From Bacillota bacterium (lineage in GTDB: Bacteria; Bacillota; Clostridia; Oscillospirales; Acutalibacteraceae), in contig JAEWBE010000019.1 of assembly GCA_023391275.1 (NCBI GenBank), forward strand, positions 1-12,057: DNA of 12,057 bases. Reading direction: 5' to 3'. Position 1 is the first letter of the stretch, and each line of letters starts with the position of its first letter. Below the pieces are notes generated by a model. The model did not search any database. It was given only the letters and a program-made list of their open reading frames with translations, and was not told the DNA's origin. The position numbers and the translations under genes are program-made. Shown here in pieces: positions 1-5,522 of this stretch.

Positions 1-968
1 ATAAGAAAATTTCCAATATTCAGGAAATCCTCCCTCTGCTTGAAAAAATTGTTCAGTCCGGCAAGAAGCTTGTCATCATTGCGGAAGACATTGAAGGCGA
101 AGCGCTTACCACACTGATCCTCAATAAACTGCGCGGCACATTCACCTGTGTCGGCGTTAAGGCTCCCGGCTTCGGCGACAGAAGAAAAGATATGCTCCGC
201 GACATCGCCGCATTGACAGGCGGTCAGGTCATTACCGAAGAACTGGGCCTTGAACTGAAAGAAACAACCGTTGAACAGCTTGGCCGTGCACGTCAGGTCA
301 AGGTTGATAAAGAAAATACGATTATTGTTGACGGTGCGGGCGATAAAGAGGAAATTAAGTCCAGAGTCAATCAGATCCGTTCGCAAATCGCAACAACAAC
401 ATCCGACTTTGACCGTGAAAAACTTCAGGAACGCCTTGCAAAGCTTTCCGGCGGTGTAGCGGTAATTAAGGTTGGCGCAGCAACCGAAGTGGAAATGAAA
501 GAGAAGAAGCTTCGCATTGAAGATGCTCTTGCAGCAACCAAGGCAGCTGTAGAAGAAGGTATTGTAGCCGGCGGCGGCGTTGCTTTAATCAATACGATTG
601 CAGATGTTGAGAAGGTTGTTGCCCAGGGCGAAGGCGATGAGAAGACAGGTGCAAAGATTGTGCTGAAGGTTCTGGAAGAGCCAATTCGCCAAATCGCGGC
701 AAACGCCGGTTTGGAAGGTTCTGTAATTGTTGAAAACATTAAGAAGGCCGGTAAGGTTGGTTATGGCTTTAATGCCTTGACCGAGGAATACGGCGATATG
801 ATTTCCTTTGGTATTGTTGACCCAACCAAGGTAACACGTTCCGCACTGCAGAACGCTGCTTCCGTAGCTTCCATGGTGCTTACCACAGAGTCCCTTGTGG
901 CCGACAAAAAGGAACCGGCTCCGGCTCCGGCTATGCCGGCTGACCCGGGCATGGGCGGCATGTATTAA
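1..968 (+). CDS. groEL: Chaperonin GroEL (60 kDa, Hsp60), 3' part only
   Basis: This is the C-terminal 321 residues of the group I chaperonin GroEL, which forms the double-ring ATP-driven protein-folding chamber in the cytosol with GroES. The open frame runs in from the left edge (first full codon at 3), so the start lies outside the window; the ATG at 192 is internal. By my recollection of E. coli GroEL, the visible part begins near residue 225. It covers the rest of the apical domain (GKKLVIIAEDIEGEAL, then KAPGFGDRRKDML), the intermediate domain (TSDFDREKLQERLAKL, GGVAVIKVGAATEVEMKEKK) and the C-terminal equatorial domain. The ATP-hydrolysing aspartate is expected in the IEDAL motif (Asp codon 522-524), followed by EEGIVAGGGVAL and DPTKVTRSALQNAASV. 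The tail is Ala/Pro-rich and ends GMGGMY, the usual flexible Gly-Met tail in short form. The frame is intact. A terminator follows 16 bases after the stop, so groEL ends its transcription unit. groES is expected upstream. Confidence 0.98.
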   Translation, partial: KKISNIQEILPLLEKIVQSGKKLVIIAEDIEGEALTTLILNKLRGTFTCVGVKAPGFGDRRKDMLRDIAALTGGQVITEELGLELKETTVEQLGRARQVKVDKENTIIVDGAGDKEEIKSRVNQIRSQIATTTSDFDREKLQERLAKLSGGVAVIKVGAATEVEMKEKKLRIEDALAATKAAVEEGIVAGGGVALINTIADVEKVVAQGEGDEKTGAKIVLKVLEEPIRQIAANAGLEGSVIVENIKKAGKVGYGFNALTEEYGDMISFGIVDPTKVTRSALQNAASVASMVLTTESLVADKKEPAPAPAMPADPGMGGMY

Positions 969-984
969 TCAATATATTTTATGG

Positions 985-1016
985 AACGGACGTCTTTATG
1001 GCGTCCGTTTTTTTTT
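985..1016 (+). terminator. Intrinsic terminator of groEL
   Basis: AACGGACG at 985-992 pairs perfectly with CGTCCGTT at 1002-1009. A further U-G and C-G pair can leave a 5-base loop. A run of nine T (1008-1016) follows directly. It lies just after the groEL stop, the classical Rho-independent arrangement, and it separates groEL from the next unit. Confidence 0.93.
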
Positions 1017-1095
1017 GCATTAATTGTCAATAAATTAACGATATTGTGCGTGCCGTCGCGCTCTAACCCGAGCAGATTCATCCCAAGGAGAAAAT

Positions 1096-1251
1096 ATGGT
1101 CAGCTTTCAAAAATACGTCAAAATCAGACTATTTCAGCTTTTTGGCGCTGTTGTGTTCCTGAATCACCTGTGTTACTATATTCTCAACATCAAGAAAGGG
1201 GTGGAAACATGGAGGCATTCTTACCATATCTGTGGTTGGCAATCATCGTGA
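1096..1251 (+). CDS. Possible 51-codon small ORF overlapping the nfeD start
   Basis: ATG at 1096 lies 5 bases after AAGGAG (1085-1090). The frame runs 51 codons to TGA at 1249-1251, overlapping the first 43 bases of the NfeD-family gene in another frame. The start reads MVSFQKYVKI, then comes a hydrophobic stretch (LFQLFGAVVFLNHLCYYIL) that could be one membrane span. No family is recognised. Against it: the promoter-like sequence at 1151-1179 lies inside the ORF, so an mRNA from that promoter would lack the start, and no promoter was found between the groEL terminator and 1096. It could be a decayed gene, a coupled leader ORF or chance. The only positive evidence is the ribosome binding site. 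Confidence 0.2.
   Translation: MVSFQKYVKIRLFQLFGAVVFLNHLCYYILNIKKGVETWRHSYHICGWQSS
1151..1179 (+). promoter_or_regulatory. Putative sigma-A promoter for the NfeD/SPFH module
   Basis: The -35 is TTGTGT (1151-1156), the spacer is 17 bases, and the -10 is TACTAT (1174-1179) preceded by TG at 1171-1172, giving an extended -10. The predicted start near 1186 leaves a short leader with AAAGGGGTGG ahead of the ATG at 1209. It lies after the groEL terminator, where a new promoter is needed. Found by eye; no experimental support. Confidence 0.55.
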
Positions 1252-1646
1252 TTGCAGCCGTTGTGGAAGCGTCAACCGCTCAGCTGGTGTCCATCTGGTT
1301 TGTGGCGGGCGGCGTGGGCGCTCTGATTGCCGGCCTTTGCGGTGCAAGCCTGTGGCTGCAACTGGTCGCTTTTGTTGCAGTAACCGCGCTGACGCTTCTG
1401 GTGACAAGGCCGCTGGTTAAGAAGCTTTTGGATTTCAAGCGGGAAGATACCAACGCGGGCCGATACATCGGAAAATTAGGAATTGTAATTACTGAAATCA
1501 ATAATACACTCGGTGTGGGTCAGGTAAATGTACTCGGCAGTATTTGGACCGCACGCAGCACGGATGGCTCAATTATTGAAGCAGGGCGGAACGTACTGGT
1601 CAAGTCCATTGAGGGAGTCAAACTGATTGTTGAAGTTCAGAAATGA
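1209..1646 (+). CDS. NfeD-family membrane protein with C-terminal OB-fold domain
   Basis: This 145-residue protein has the architecture of short NfeD-like proteins. Three hydrophobic segments (about residues 7-22, 25-45 and 48-68) are followed by a soluble beta-rich domain at about 80-145. The soluble part carries the family pattern: IGKLGIVITEINNTLGVGQV, then GSIWTARS, then IIEAGRNVLVKSIEGVKLIV. This is the NfeD OB-fold. NfeD-like proteins sit in the cytoplasmic membrane and act with SPFH/stomatin proteins in membrane organisation and quality control; such a partner is encoded at 2007-2918. The ATG at 1209 was chosen because AAAGGGGTGG lies just upstream and the protein then starts directly at its first membrane span. 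The same frame extends back to an ATG at 981, but that one sits beside the groEL terminator hairpin and the added residues look non-coding. The long NfeD form with a ClpP-like protease domain is not present. The molecular role is inferred from family and neighbour. Confidence 0.88.
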   Translation: MEAFLPYLWLAIIVIAAVVEASTAQLVSIWFVAGGVGALIAGLCGASLWLQLVAFVAVTALTLLVTRPLVKKLLDFKREDTNAGRYIGKLGIVITEINNTLGVGQVNVLGSIWTARSTDGSIIEAGRNVLVKSIEGVKLIVEVQK

Positions 1647-1664
1647 TTATTTAGGAGAGAAAGA

Positions 1665-1804
1665 ATGAGAAAAAAGTTTTGGCGGGAATTATCAGCTTAT
1701 TATTGATTGCTGCACTCGCCGGGTGCGCTTCCCTGAAACGCTGGGGGAAAGATGTCCACAGTGGCCCCGCGGGGGGATTAAACCGGGAAATAATTAAAAT
1801 TTGA
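1665..1804 (+). pseudogene. Entericidin-like small lipoprotein, frame broken at an A-run (error, mutation or -1 frameshift)
   Basis: A good ribosome binding site (AGGAG, 1653-1657) precedes ATG 1665, but that frame ends after 13 codons. Moving into the -1 frame at the run of six A (1670-1675) gives MRKKVLAGIISLLLIAALAG, then CASLKRWGKDV and about 16 more residues to TGA at 1802-1804, 46 residues in all. This is a textbook lipoprotein signal peptide: positive start, hydrophobic core and lipobox LAGC, with lipidated Cys at residue 21. The mature part, with Cys then WGKDV and a Gly, resembles the short entericidin (EcnA/EcnB) family, which is usually about 40-50 residues. The junction is exactly A-AAA-AAG, the slippery heptamer used in E. 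coli dnaX, and the lipoprotein frame is its -1 frame. One extra A would also restore the gene. Whether this is a real frameshift, a mutation or a base-calling error cannot be told from one sequence. It lies 18 bases after the NfeD-family stop. Confidence 0.6.
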
Positions 1805-1934
1805 GACCGGCTATGCGAAAAAGTGAGCCGTTCGAAAAGCAGACGGCAAAGTTGATACTTACTGACAGTAAAACTTACCTAATGCAAACAAAGTTTTTTG
1901 TCCGCATAAGGAATATGATCTAAGTCAATAGTAA

Positions 1935-1960
1935 TAATCCAATCTATTCAATGTGGATTA
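1935..1960. repeat. Short inverted repeat upstream of the SPFH gene
   Basis: TAATCCA (1935-1941) and TGGATTA (1954-1960) form 7-base arms around a 12-base centre. It lies 47 bases ahead of the SPFH start, in the 202-base gap 1805-2006, where I found no convincing promoter and no terminator. It could be an operator, a weak hairpin or chance. Confidence 0.25.
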
Positions 1961-2006
1961 CACCACACCAAATAACTGATTTTATAATACGAGGAGGAAA
2001 ACAGTC

Positions 2007-2918
2007 ATGAACATTGGAGCAATCATTTTAATTGCGCTTGCGGTTATTGTTATCGTCACCATTATTCTTAATATCAAAGTGGTACCACAGGCACACGCAT
2101 ATGTTATTGAACGTCTTGGCGCTTACCACAGCACGTGGTCGACCGGTCTGCATTTTATGATGCCGTTTCTTGATAAGATATCCAAAAAGGTGTCGCTTAA
2201 GGAACAAGTCATTGATTTCCCTCCTCAGCCGGTTATTACGAAGGATAACGTAACCATGCAAATCGACACGGTTGTATATTTTCAGATCACCGACTCAAAG
2301 CTGTATGCCTATGGTGTTGAGCGCCCGATATCCGCGATTGAAAACCTTTCAGCAACCACACTGCGCAATATCATCGGTGATCTGGAACTGGATCACACCC
2401 TTACGTCACGTGATGTAATCAACACGAAAATCCGCATTATTCTTGATGAAGCGACCGATGCATGGGGCATTAAGGTAAACCGTGTCGAATTGAAAAATAT
2501 CATCCCTCCGCAGGAGATTCAGGAATCCATGGAAAAACAGATGAAAGCGGAACGGGAACGCCGTGCCCTGATACTGACCGCCGAAGGGCAAAAGCAAAGC
2601 GCCATCCTTGTTGCCGAAGGTGAAAAAGAATCCGCAATCCTGCGCGCGGATGCGCAAAAGGAAACCAAAATTCGTGAAGCACAGGGTGAGGCGCAGGCGA
2701 TCACATTGGTTCAGCAGGCTCTTGCGGACAGTATTAAGTTGTTGAATGAAGCCAATCCAAACGAAGCGGTTATCGCAATTAAGGGACTGGAAGCGTTTGG
2801 AAAAGCTGCGGACGGCAAGGCGACGAAGATCATTATTCCGTCAAATATTCAATCCTTTGCGGGCCTTGCTACATCTTTTAAAGAGTTGGTTTCGAATGAT
2901 TCGAATTTAGCGAAATAA
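2007..2918 (+). CDS. SPFH/stomatin-family membrane protein (QmcA/paraslipin type)
   Basis: This 303-residue protein has an N-terminal membrane span at about residues 3-22, followed by a cytosolic SPFH (band 7) domain at about 24-180. Typical stomatin/paraslipin sequences are VVPQAHAYVIERLGAYH, STGLHFMMPFLDKI, DFPPQPVITKDNVTMQIDTV, ATTLRNIIGDLELDHTLTSR and WGIKVNRVELKNIIPPQEI. A charged Ala/Glu/Lys-rich coiled coil (about 180-240, repeated ILxAEGxKxSAIL-type units) and a C-terminal oligomerisation region follow. Family members form large membrane-anchored assemblies that shape membrane microdomains and regulate proteases such as FtsH. Length and order match QmcA/YbbK-type proteins. The start is set by GAGGAGG (1991-1997) nine bases before the ATG. 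The NfeD-family protein upstream is the usual genetic partner, though here about 360 bases and a broken lipoprotein gene lie between them. The exact substrate is not predictable. Confidence 0.92.
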   Translation: MNIGAIILIALAVIVIVTIILNIKVVPQAHAYVIERLGAYHSTWSTGLHFMMPFLDKISKKVSLKEQVIDFPPQPVITKDNVTMQIDTVVYFQITDSKLYAYGVERPISAIENLSATTLRNIIGDLELDHTLTSRDVINTKIRIILDEATDAWGIKVNRVELKNIIPPQEIQESMEKQMKAERERRALILTAEGQKQSAILVAEGEKESAILRADAQKETKIREAQGEAQAITLVQQALADSIKLLNEANPNEAVIAIKGLEAFGKAADGKATKIIIPSNIQSFAGLATSFKELVSNDSNLAK

Positions 2919-3004
2919 CGGTGTCATATTACACAAATTAATTACAACATAGAGTCACTTCATCACAATAACTTAACAAACTTGACTTTTCCGCTTAACA
3001 TCTA

Positions 3005-3033
3005 TTGAATTTATTGTTGGAATCACCTACAAT
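3005..3033 (+). promoter_or_regulatory. Putative promoter for the purE leader / 25-codon ORF
   Basis: TTGAAT (3005-3010), 17 bases, then TACAAT (3028-3033). Alternative elements nearby are TTGACT at 2982-2987 and TTGTTG (3014-3019) with TACATA (3037-3042) at 17 bases. A start near 3040 would give a leader of about 190 bases before purE, passing the mini-ORF and the terminator. No other promoter is evident between 2919 and purE, so this is the best candidate for the whole purine operon. Found by eye. Confidence 0.5.
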
Positions 3034-3037
3034 AAAT
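3009..3037. promoter_or_regulatory. Palindrome overlapping the promoter, possible operator
   Basis: ATTTATTGTTGG (3009-3020) and CCTACAATAAAT (3026-3037) are reverse complements with a single mismatch, around a 5-base centre. The repeat covers the spacer and the -10 of the promoter at 3005-3033, the position expected for a repressor site. It is followed at once by a second perfect 11-base palindrome, ACATAATATGT (3038-3048). Neither matches the Bacillus PurR box or the E. coli PurR site as I know them. The binding protein is unknown. Confidence 0.45.
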
Positions 3038-3060
3038 ACATAATATGTTGTCGGAGGTAA

Positions 3061-3125
3061 GCGCAATGACAGTATCTTCCGTTCAAAAAACGTTAAAATG
3101 TGAACTGTTCTCTGTCAAGTTGCGC
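3061..3125 (+). ncRNA. Structured leader or small RNA hairpin upstream of purE
   Basis: GCGCAA (3061-3066) plus TGACAG (3067-3072) pair with CTGTCA (3112-3117) and TTGCGC (3120-3125). This makes a 12-bp stem with a 2-base bulge. Inside it, GTTCA (3081-3085) pairs with TGAAC (3101-3105). A terminator hairpin follows at 3153-3182. A transcript from about 3040 to 3188 would be a folded RNA of roughly 150 bases that is either a stand-alone RNA or the 5' leader of purE. The start codon of the 25-codon ORF lies in the stem, so translation would open it. I see no guanine-riboswitch or other known purine riboswitch core. A 6S-like RNA was considered, but there is no closing stem joining the two ends. 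Confidence 0.4.
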
Positions 3126-3143
3126 CAAGATCCCTTTTGTTAA
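3066..3143 (+). CDS. 25-codon small ORF (possible leader peptide)
   Basis: ATG at 3066 follows GGAGG (3053-3057) by 8 bases, an ideal spacing. The frame encodes 25 residues, starting MTVSSVQKTLKCE and ending RQDPFC, then TAA at 3141-3143. It has a putative promoter upstream and an intrinsic terminator 9 bases after the stop, so it looks like a complete miniature transcription unit or a leader peptide ahead of purE. No membrane span, signal peptide or run of a regulatory amino acid is visible; there are two Cys. It overlaps the RNA hairpin at 3061-3125, and the two interpretations are not exclusive. No family is recognised. Confidence 0.4.
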   Translation: MTVSSVQKTLKCELFSVKLRQDPFC

Positions 3144-3152
3144 GATAAGTTT

Positions 3153-3188
3153 CAGGCTGCGCCGTACTATCGCCGCAGCCTGTTTTTT
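3153..3188 (+). terminator. Intrinsic terminator/possible attenuator upstream of purE
   Basis: CAGGCTGCG (3153-3161) pairs perfectly with CGCAGCCTG (3174-3182) around a 12-base loop, followed by six T (3183-3188). It ends 40 bases before the purE ATG, leaving little room for a separate purE promoter, so read-through may feed the purine operon. I found no strong competing antiterminator pairing. It may equally just end a small upstream transcript. Confidence 0.88.
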
Positions 3189-3228
3189 ATTTTAAGCAAA
3201 TGATATTGAATTAATAGGAGTGTGTAGC

Positions 3229-3732
3229 ATGGCATTAAAAAAGGCGGCAGTTATTATGGGCAGTGACAGCGACTTTCCGGTCGTTTCCGCTGCGATTAAA
3301 AGGTTAAAATCATTTGATATCCCCGTGGAAGTGCATGTAATGTCCGCGCATCGGACGCCGCAGGCGGCTGCGGAATTCTCTTCCTCTGCCAGAAAAAACG
3401 GATTTGGGGTCATTATTGCGGCTGCGGGCAAAGCGGCACATCTGGCCGGAGTTCTTGCGGCTCACACCACGCTGCCGGTAATCGGCATTCCGGTAAAATC
3501 CTCTACACTGGACGGCCTCGACGCGCTTCTGGCAACGGTTCAGATGCCAAGCGGCATCCCGGTTGCGACCGTCGCCATCGACGGAGCGGACAACGCCGCA
3601 ATTCTGGCGGCGCAGATGCTTGCGCTGTCCGACGATACTCTTGCAGCCAAACTGTTAGAAATGAAACAGCAAATGGCTGAGGGCGTGGCGAAAAAAGACG
3701 AAGCGATTCAGGAAAAAATTCGGGAACTATAA
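3229..3732 (+). CDS. purE: N5-carboxyaminoimidazole ribonucleotide mutase (class I PurE)
   Basis: PurE moves the carboxyl group of N5-CAIR to carbon, giving CAIR in IMP synthesis. The 167-residue protein is a normal single-domain PurE. It has the phosphate-binding GSDSD (residues 11-15), VMSAHRTP (38-44) with the catalytic His at 41, the GKAAHLAGV loop (67-75) with a second conserved His at 71, and VQMPSGIPVATVAI. SAHRTP and AAHL mark the bacterial class I enzyme, unlike class II AIR carboxylases such as that of Treponema, which have SAHKTA. It should therefore need N5-CAIR from PurK, which is not in this window. The loop reads GK where E. coli PurE has GG, which I believe is common in Clostridia. 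The ATG at 3229 lies 8 bases after AGGAG (3216-3220). A GTG at 3220 in frame is too close to that site. This is the first gene of the purine operon. Confidence 0.96.
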   Translation: MALKKAAVIMGSDSDFPVVSAAIKRLKSFDIPVEVHVMSAHRTPQAAAEFSSSARKNGFGVIIAAAGKAAHLAGVLAAHTTLPVIGIPVKSSTLDGLDALLATVQMPSGIPVATVAIDGADNAAILAAQMLALSDDTLAAKLLEMKQQMAEGVAKKDEAIQEKIREL

Positions 3733-3765
3733 GGATATTATTTTTATAAGAACGGTCTTTATTCA

Positions 3766-3850
3766 GCCTGAGGCATAAGGCAAAAGCCGCCTGTATTTCC
3801 CGTGCGGAATCAGGCCGGTCATAGATTAAATTTTGTGTCGCACGGAGAAA
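3766..3850 (+). promoter_or_regulatory. Structured purE-purM intergenic region, may mask the purM ribosome binding site
   Basis: The 130-base gap after purE contains no terminator but several pairings. GCCTGA (3766-3771) can pair with TCAGGC (3810-3815). A local hairpin combines GGC-AAAA-GCC (3779-3788) with AGGC/GCCT (3771-3774, 3789-3792). CCGTGCG (3800-3806) pairs with CGCACGG (3839-3845), and TTTC (3796-3799) extends this to GAAA (3847-3850) past one bulged base. The last stem covers the GGAGAAA ahead of purM, while a weaker GGTGA (3852-3856) nearer the ATG stays free. Some pairings are mutually exclusive, as in a switch. Function is inferred from pairing alone; no known riboswitch is recognised. 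Confidence 0.35.
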
Positions 3851-3862
3851 TGGTGACTTTAA

Positions 3863-4897
3863 ATGAAGAGCTTCAGCGAAAGTTATAAAGCGGCAGGAGT
3901 TGACGTTACCGCGGGTTATAAAGCGGTTGAATTAATGAAAAGCCATGTTGCGCGCACCAATATTCCCGGTGTGGTTTCGGGCATAGGGGGCTTTGGCGGG
4001 CTGTTTCAGCCGGATTTAAGTGGGATGAAAACCCCGGTGTTGGTCAGCGGCACGGACGGGGTAGGCACCAAATTAAAAATTGCTTTTCTTATGGACAAGC
4101 ATGATACCATAGGAATTGACTGTGTTGCCATGTGTGTAAACGACGTCGTTTGCTGCGGGGCAAAACCGCTGTTCTTCCTTGACTATCTTGCGGTCGGCAA
4201 AAACTATCCAGAAAGAATTGCAGAGATTGTTTCCGGCGTTGCGGACGGCTGCGTTCAGTCCAACTGTGCGCTCGTGGGCGGGGAGACCGCTGAAATGCCG
4301 GGCTTTTATCCGATGGACGAGTATGACCTGGCGGGCTTTGCGGTCGGCATGGTGGACAGGGATCATATCATTGACGGTTCGCAGATTGAAGAGGGCGATG
4401 TGATTGTCGGTATTCAATCCTCCGGAATCCATTCCAATGGTTTTTCACTGGTTCGAAAAGTTTTTAATATCAGTGAAAAAAACATCAATATGTATCTTAA
4501 TGATCTGGGGCATACCATCGGGGAAGAATTATTGACTCCAACAAGAATTTATGTAAAGCCGGTTCTTGCTTTGATGGAAAAAATTCAAATCAGGGCAATT
4601 TCTCACATCACAGGCGGCGGCTTTTTCGAAAATATTCCGCGCATGCTCAAATCCGGCACCACGGCGAACATTGAGCTTGCATCTTTACCAAAGCTGCCGA
4701 TTTTCTCCCTGTTACAGCGTCAGGGCAATATTCCGGAGCGTGAAATGTACAATACTTTCAACATGGGTATCGGGATGTGTATGATCGTGTCAAAGGAACA
4801 GGCAAATCAGGCGGTTTCCGAACTGAACGCCATGGGTGAGCATGCCTGCGTGATAGGCGGCGTGGTTGCCGGCGAGGAGGGCGTGACCCTATGCTGA
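3863..4897 (+). CDS. purM: Phosphoribosylformylglycinamidine cyclo-ligase (AIR synthetase)
   Basis: PurM uses ATP to close the imidazole ring, turning FGAM into AIR. The 344-residue length is typical. Family marks include YKAAGVDVTAGYKAV (9-23), the ATP/phosphate-binding SGTDGVGTKLKIAF (62-75), the GIDCVAMCVNDVVCCGAKPL segment (84-103), GGETAEMPGFY, SSGIHSNGFSLVRK and ISHITGGGFFENIPRML near the C-terminal domain. The N-terminal half supplies the dimer interface and nucleotide site, the C-terminal half the AIRS_C domain. ATG 3863 is the first start that keeps the conserved N-terminus. Its nearest ribosome binding sites are GGAGAAA (3844) and GGTGA (3852), the first of which may be buried in a hairpin. 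The last bases overlap the purN start by 7, suggesting translational coupling. Confidence 0.97.
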   Translation: MKSFSESYKAAGVDVTAGYKAVELMKSHVARTNIPGVVSGIGGFGGLFQPDLSGMKTPVLVSGTDGVGTKLKIAFLMDKHDTIGIDCVAMCVNDVVCCGAKPLFFLDYLAVGKNYPERIAEIVSGVADGCVQSNCALVGGETAEMPGFYPMDEYDLAGFAVGMVDRDHIIDGSQIEEGDVIVGIQSSGIHSNGFSLVRKVFNISEKNINMYLNDLGHTIGEELLTPTRIYVKPVLALMEKIQIRAISHITGGGFFENIPRMLKSGTTANIELASLPKLPIFSLLQRQGNIPEREMYNTFNMGIGMCMIVSKEQANQAVSELNAMGEHACVIGGVVAGEEGVTLC

Positions 4898-5520
4898 ACA
4901 TTGCCGTTTTGGTATCGGGCGGCGGCACAAATCTTCAGGCGCTTATCGACGCACAAGCTGATTCGAAGCTTCCGGAAGGGAGAATATCACTTGTGATTTC
5001 CAGTAAAACCGATGCTTACGCACTGGAACGTGCCGGAAAGGCCGGTATTCCCACTCGGATTTTATTGCGGAGGAATTTTTCCACGCAGCAGAAATATGAT
5101 GAAACCTTGCTCTCTATTCTGAGCGAAAAAAGAATTGACCTGATTGTGCTTGCGGGTTTTATGACGATGATCAGTGCGAATGTGATCCGGCATTATGAAA
5201 ATAAAATCATCAATGTGCATCCCGCGCTGATTCCTTCTTTCTGCGGGGAAGGATATTACGGACTGAGGGTACACGAGGCGGCGCTCAAAAAGGGTGTAAA
5301 GGTGACCGGGGCGACGGTGCACTTCGTCAATGAGGTCTGCGACGGCGGACCGATTATCCTGCAGAAGGCGGTTGAAGTGCTTTCGGATGATACACCGGAA
5401 ACCTTGCAGCGCAGGGTCATGGAACAGGCGGAGTGGCAGCTGCTGCCCAAGGCGGTTGCTTTGTTTTGTCAGGGAAAGATTTCTGTAGAAAACGGGAAAA
5501 CGACTATCAGGGAGGTCTGA
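4891..5520 (+). CDS. purN: Phosphoribosylglycinamide formyltransferase (GAR transformylase, folate-dependent)
   Basis: PurN transfers a formyl group from 10-formyl-tetrahydrofolate to GAR. The 209-residue protein is a single formyltransferase domain. The GAR-phosphate loop VSGGGTNLQALID is at 8-20. The catalytic triad is Asn108 and His110 in INVHPALIPSF and Asp151 in VCDGGPII, matching N106/H108/D144 of E. coli. The SFCGEGYYGLRVHEAAL stretch (116-132) in place of the shorter enterobacterial loop is of a type I associate with Clostridia. The ATG at 4891 overlaps the purM stop (4895-4897), with AGGAGG (4875-4880) upstream inside purM. The stop at 5518-5520 is 2 bases before the next start. It sits in a tight cluster with purM and the IMP cyclohydrolase gene. 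Confidence 0.97.
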   Translation: MLNIAVLVSGGGTNLQALIDAQADSKLPEGRISLVISSKTDAYALERAGKAGIPTRILLRRNFSTQQKYDETLLSILSEKRIDLIVLAGFMTMISANVIRHYENKIINVHPALIPSFCGEGYYGLRVHEAALKKGVKVTGATVHFVNEVCDGGPIILQKAVEVLSDDTPETLQRRVMEQAEWQLLPKAVALFCQGKISVENGKTTIREV

Positions 5521-5522
5521 TT

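Noticed and set aside
981..1208. N-terminal extension of the NfeD-family protein from ATG 981
   Set aside because: The extension would begin beside the groEL terminator hairpin, reads as random basic/aromatic residues, and has no good ribosome binding site. The ATG at 1209 has one and matches the family.
1852..1881. TTGATA as a -35 for an SPFH promoter
   Set aside because: No acceptable -10 at 16-19 bases (TTACCT/TACCTA only). TATGAT at 1914-1919 likewise has no -35.
1983..1988. Perfect TATAAT just ahead of the SPFH gene
   Set aside because: A start 6-8 bases downstream would fall inside or after the GAGGAGG at 1991-1997 and remove the ribosome binding site. No -35 hexamer lies at a suitable distance.
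3040..3190. Guanine/adenine riboswitch, T-box or canonical 6S RNA ahead of purE
   Set aside because: No purine-riboswitch core, no T-box sequence and no terminal closing stem of a 6S rod could be seen, so only an unnamed structured RNA is reported.
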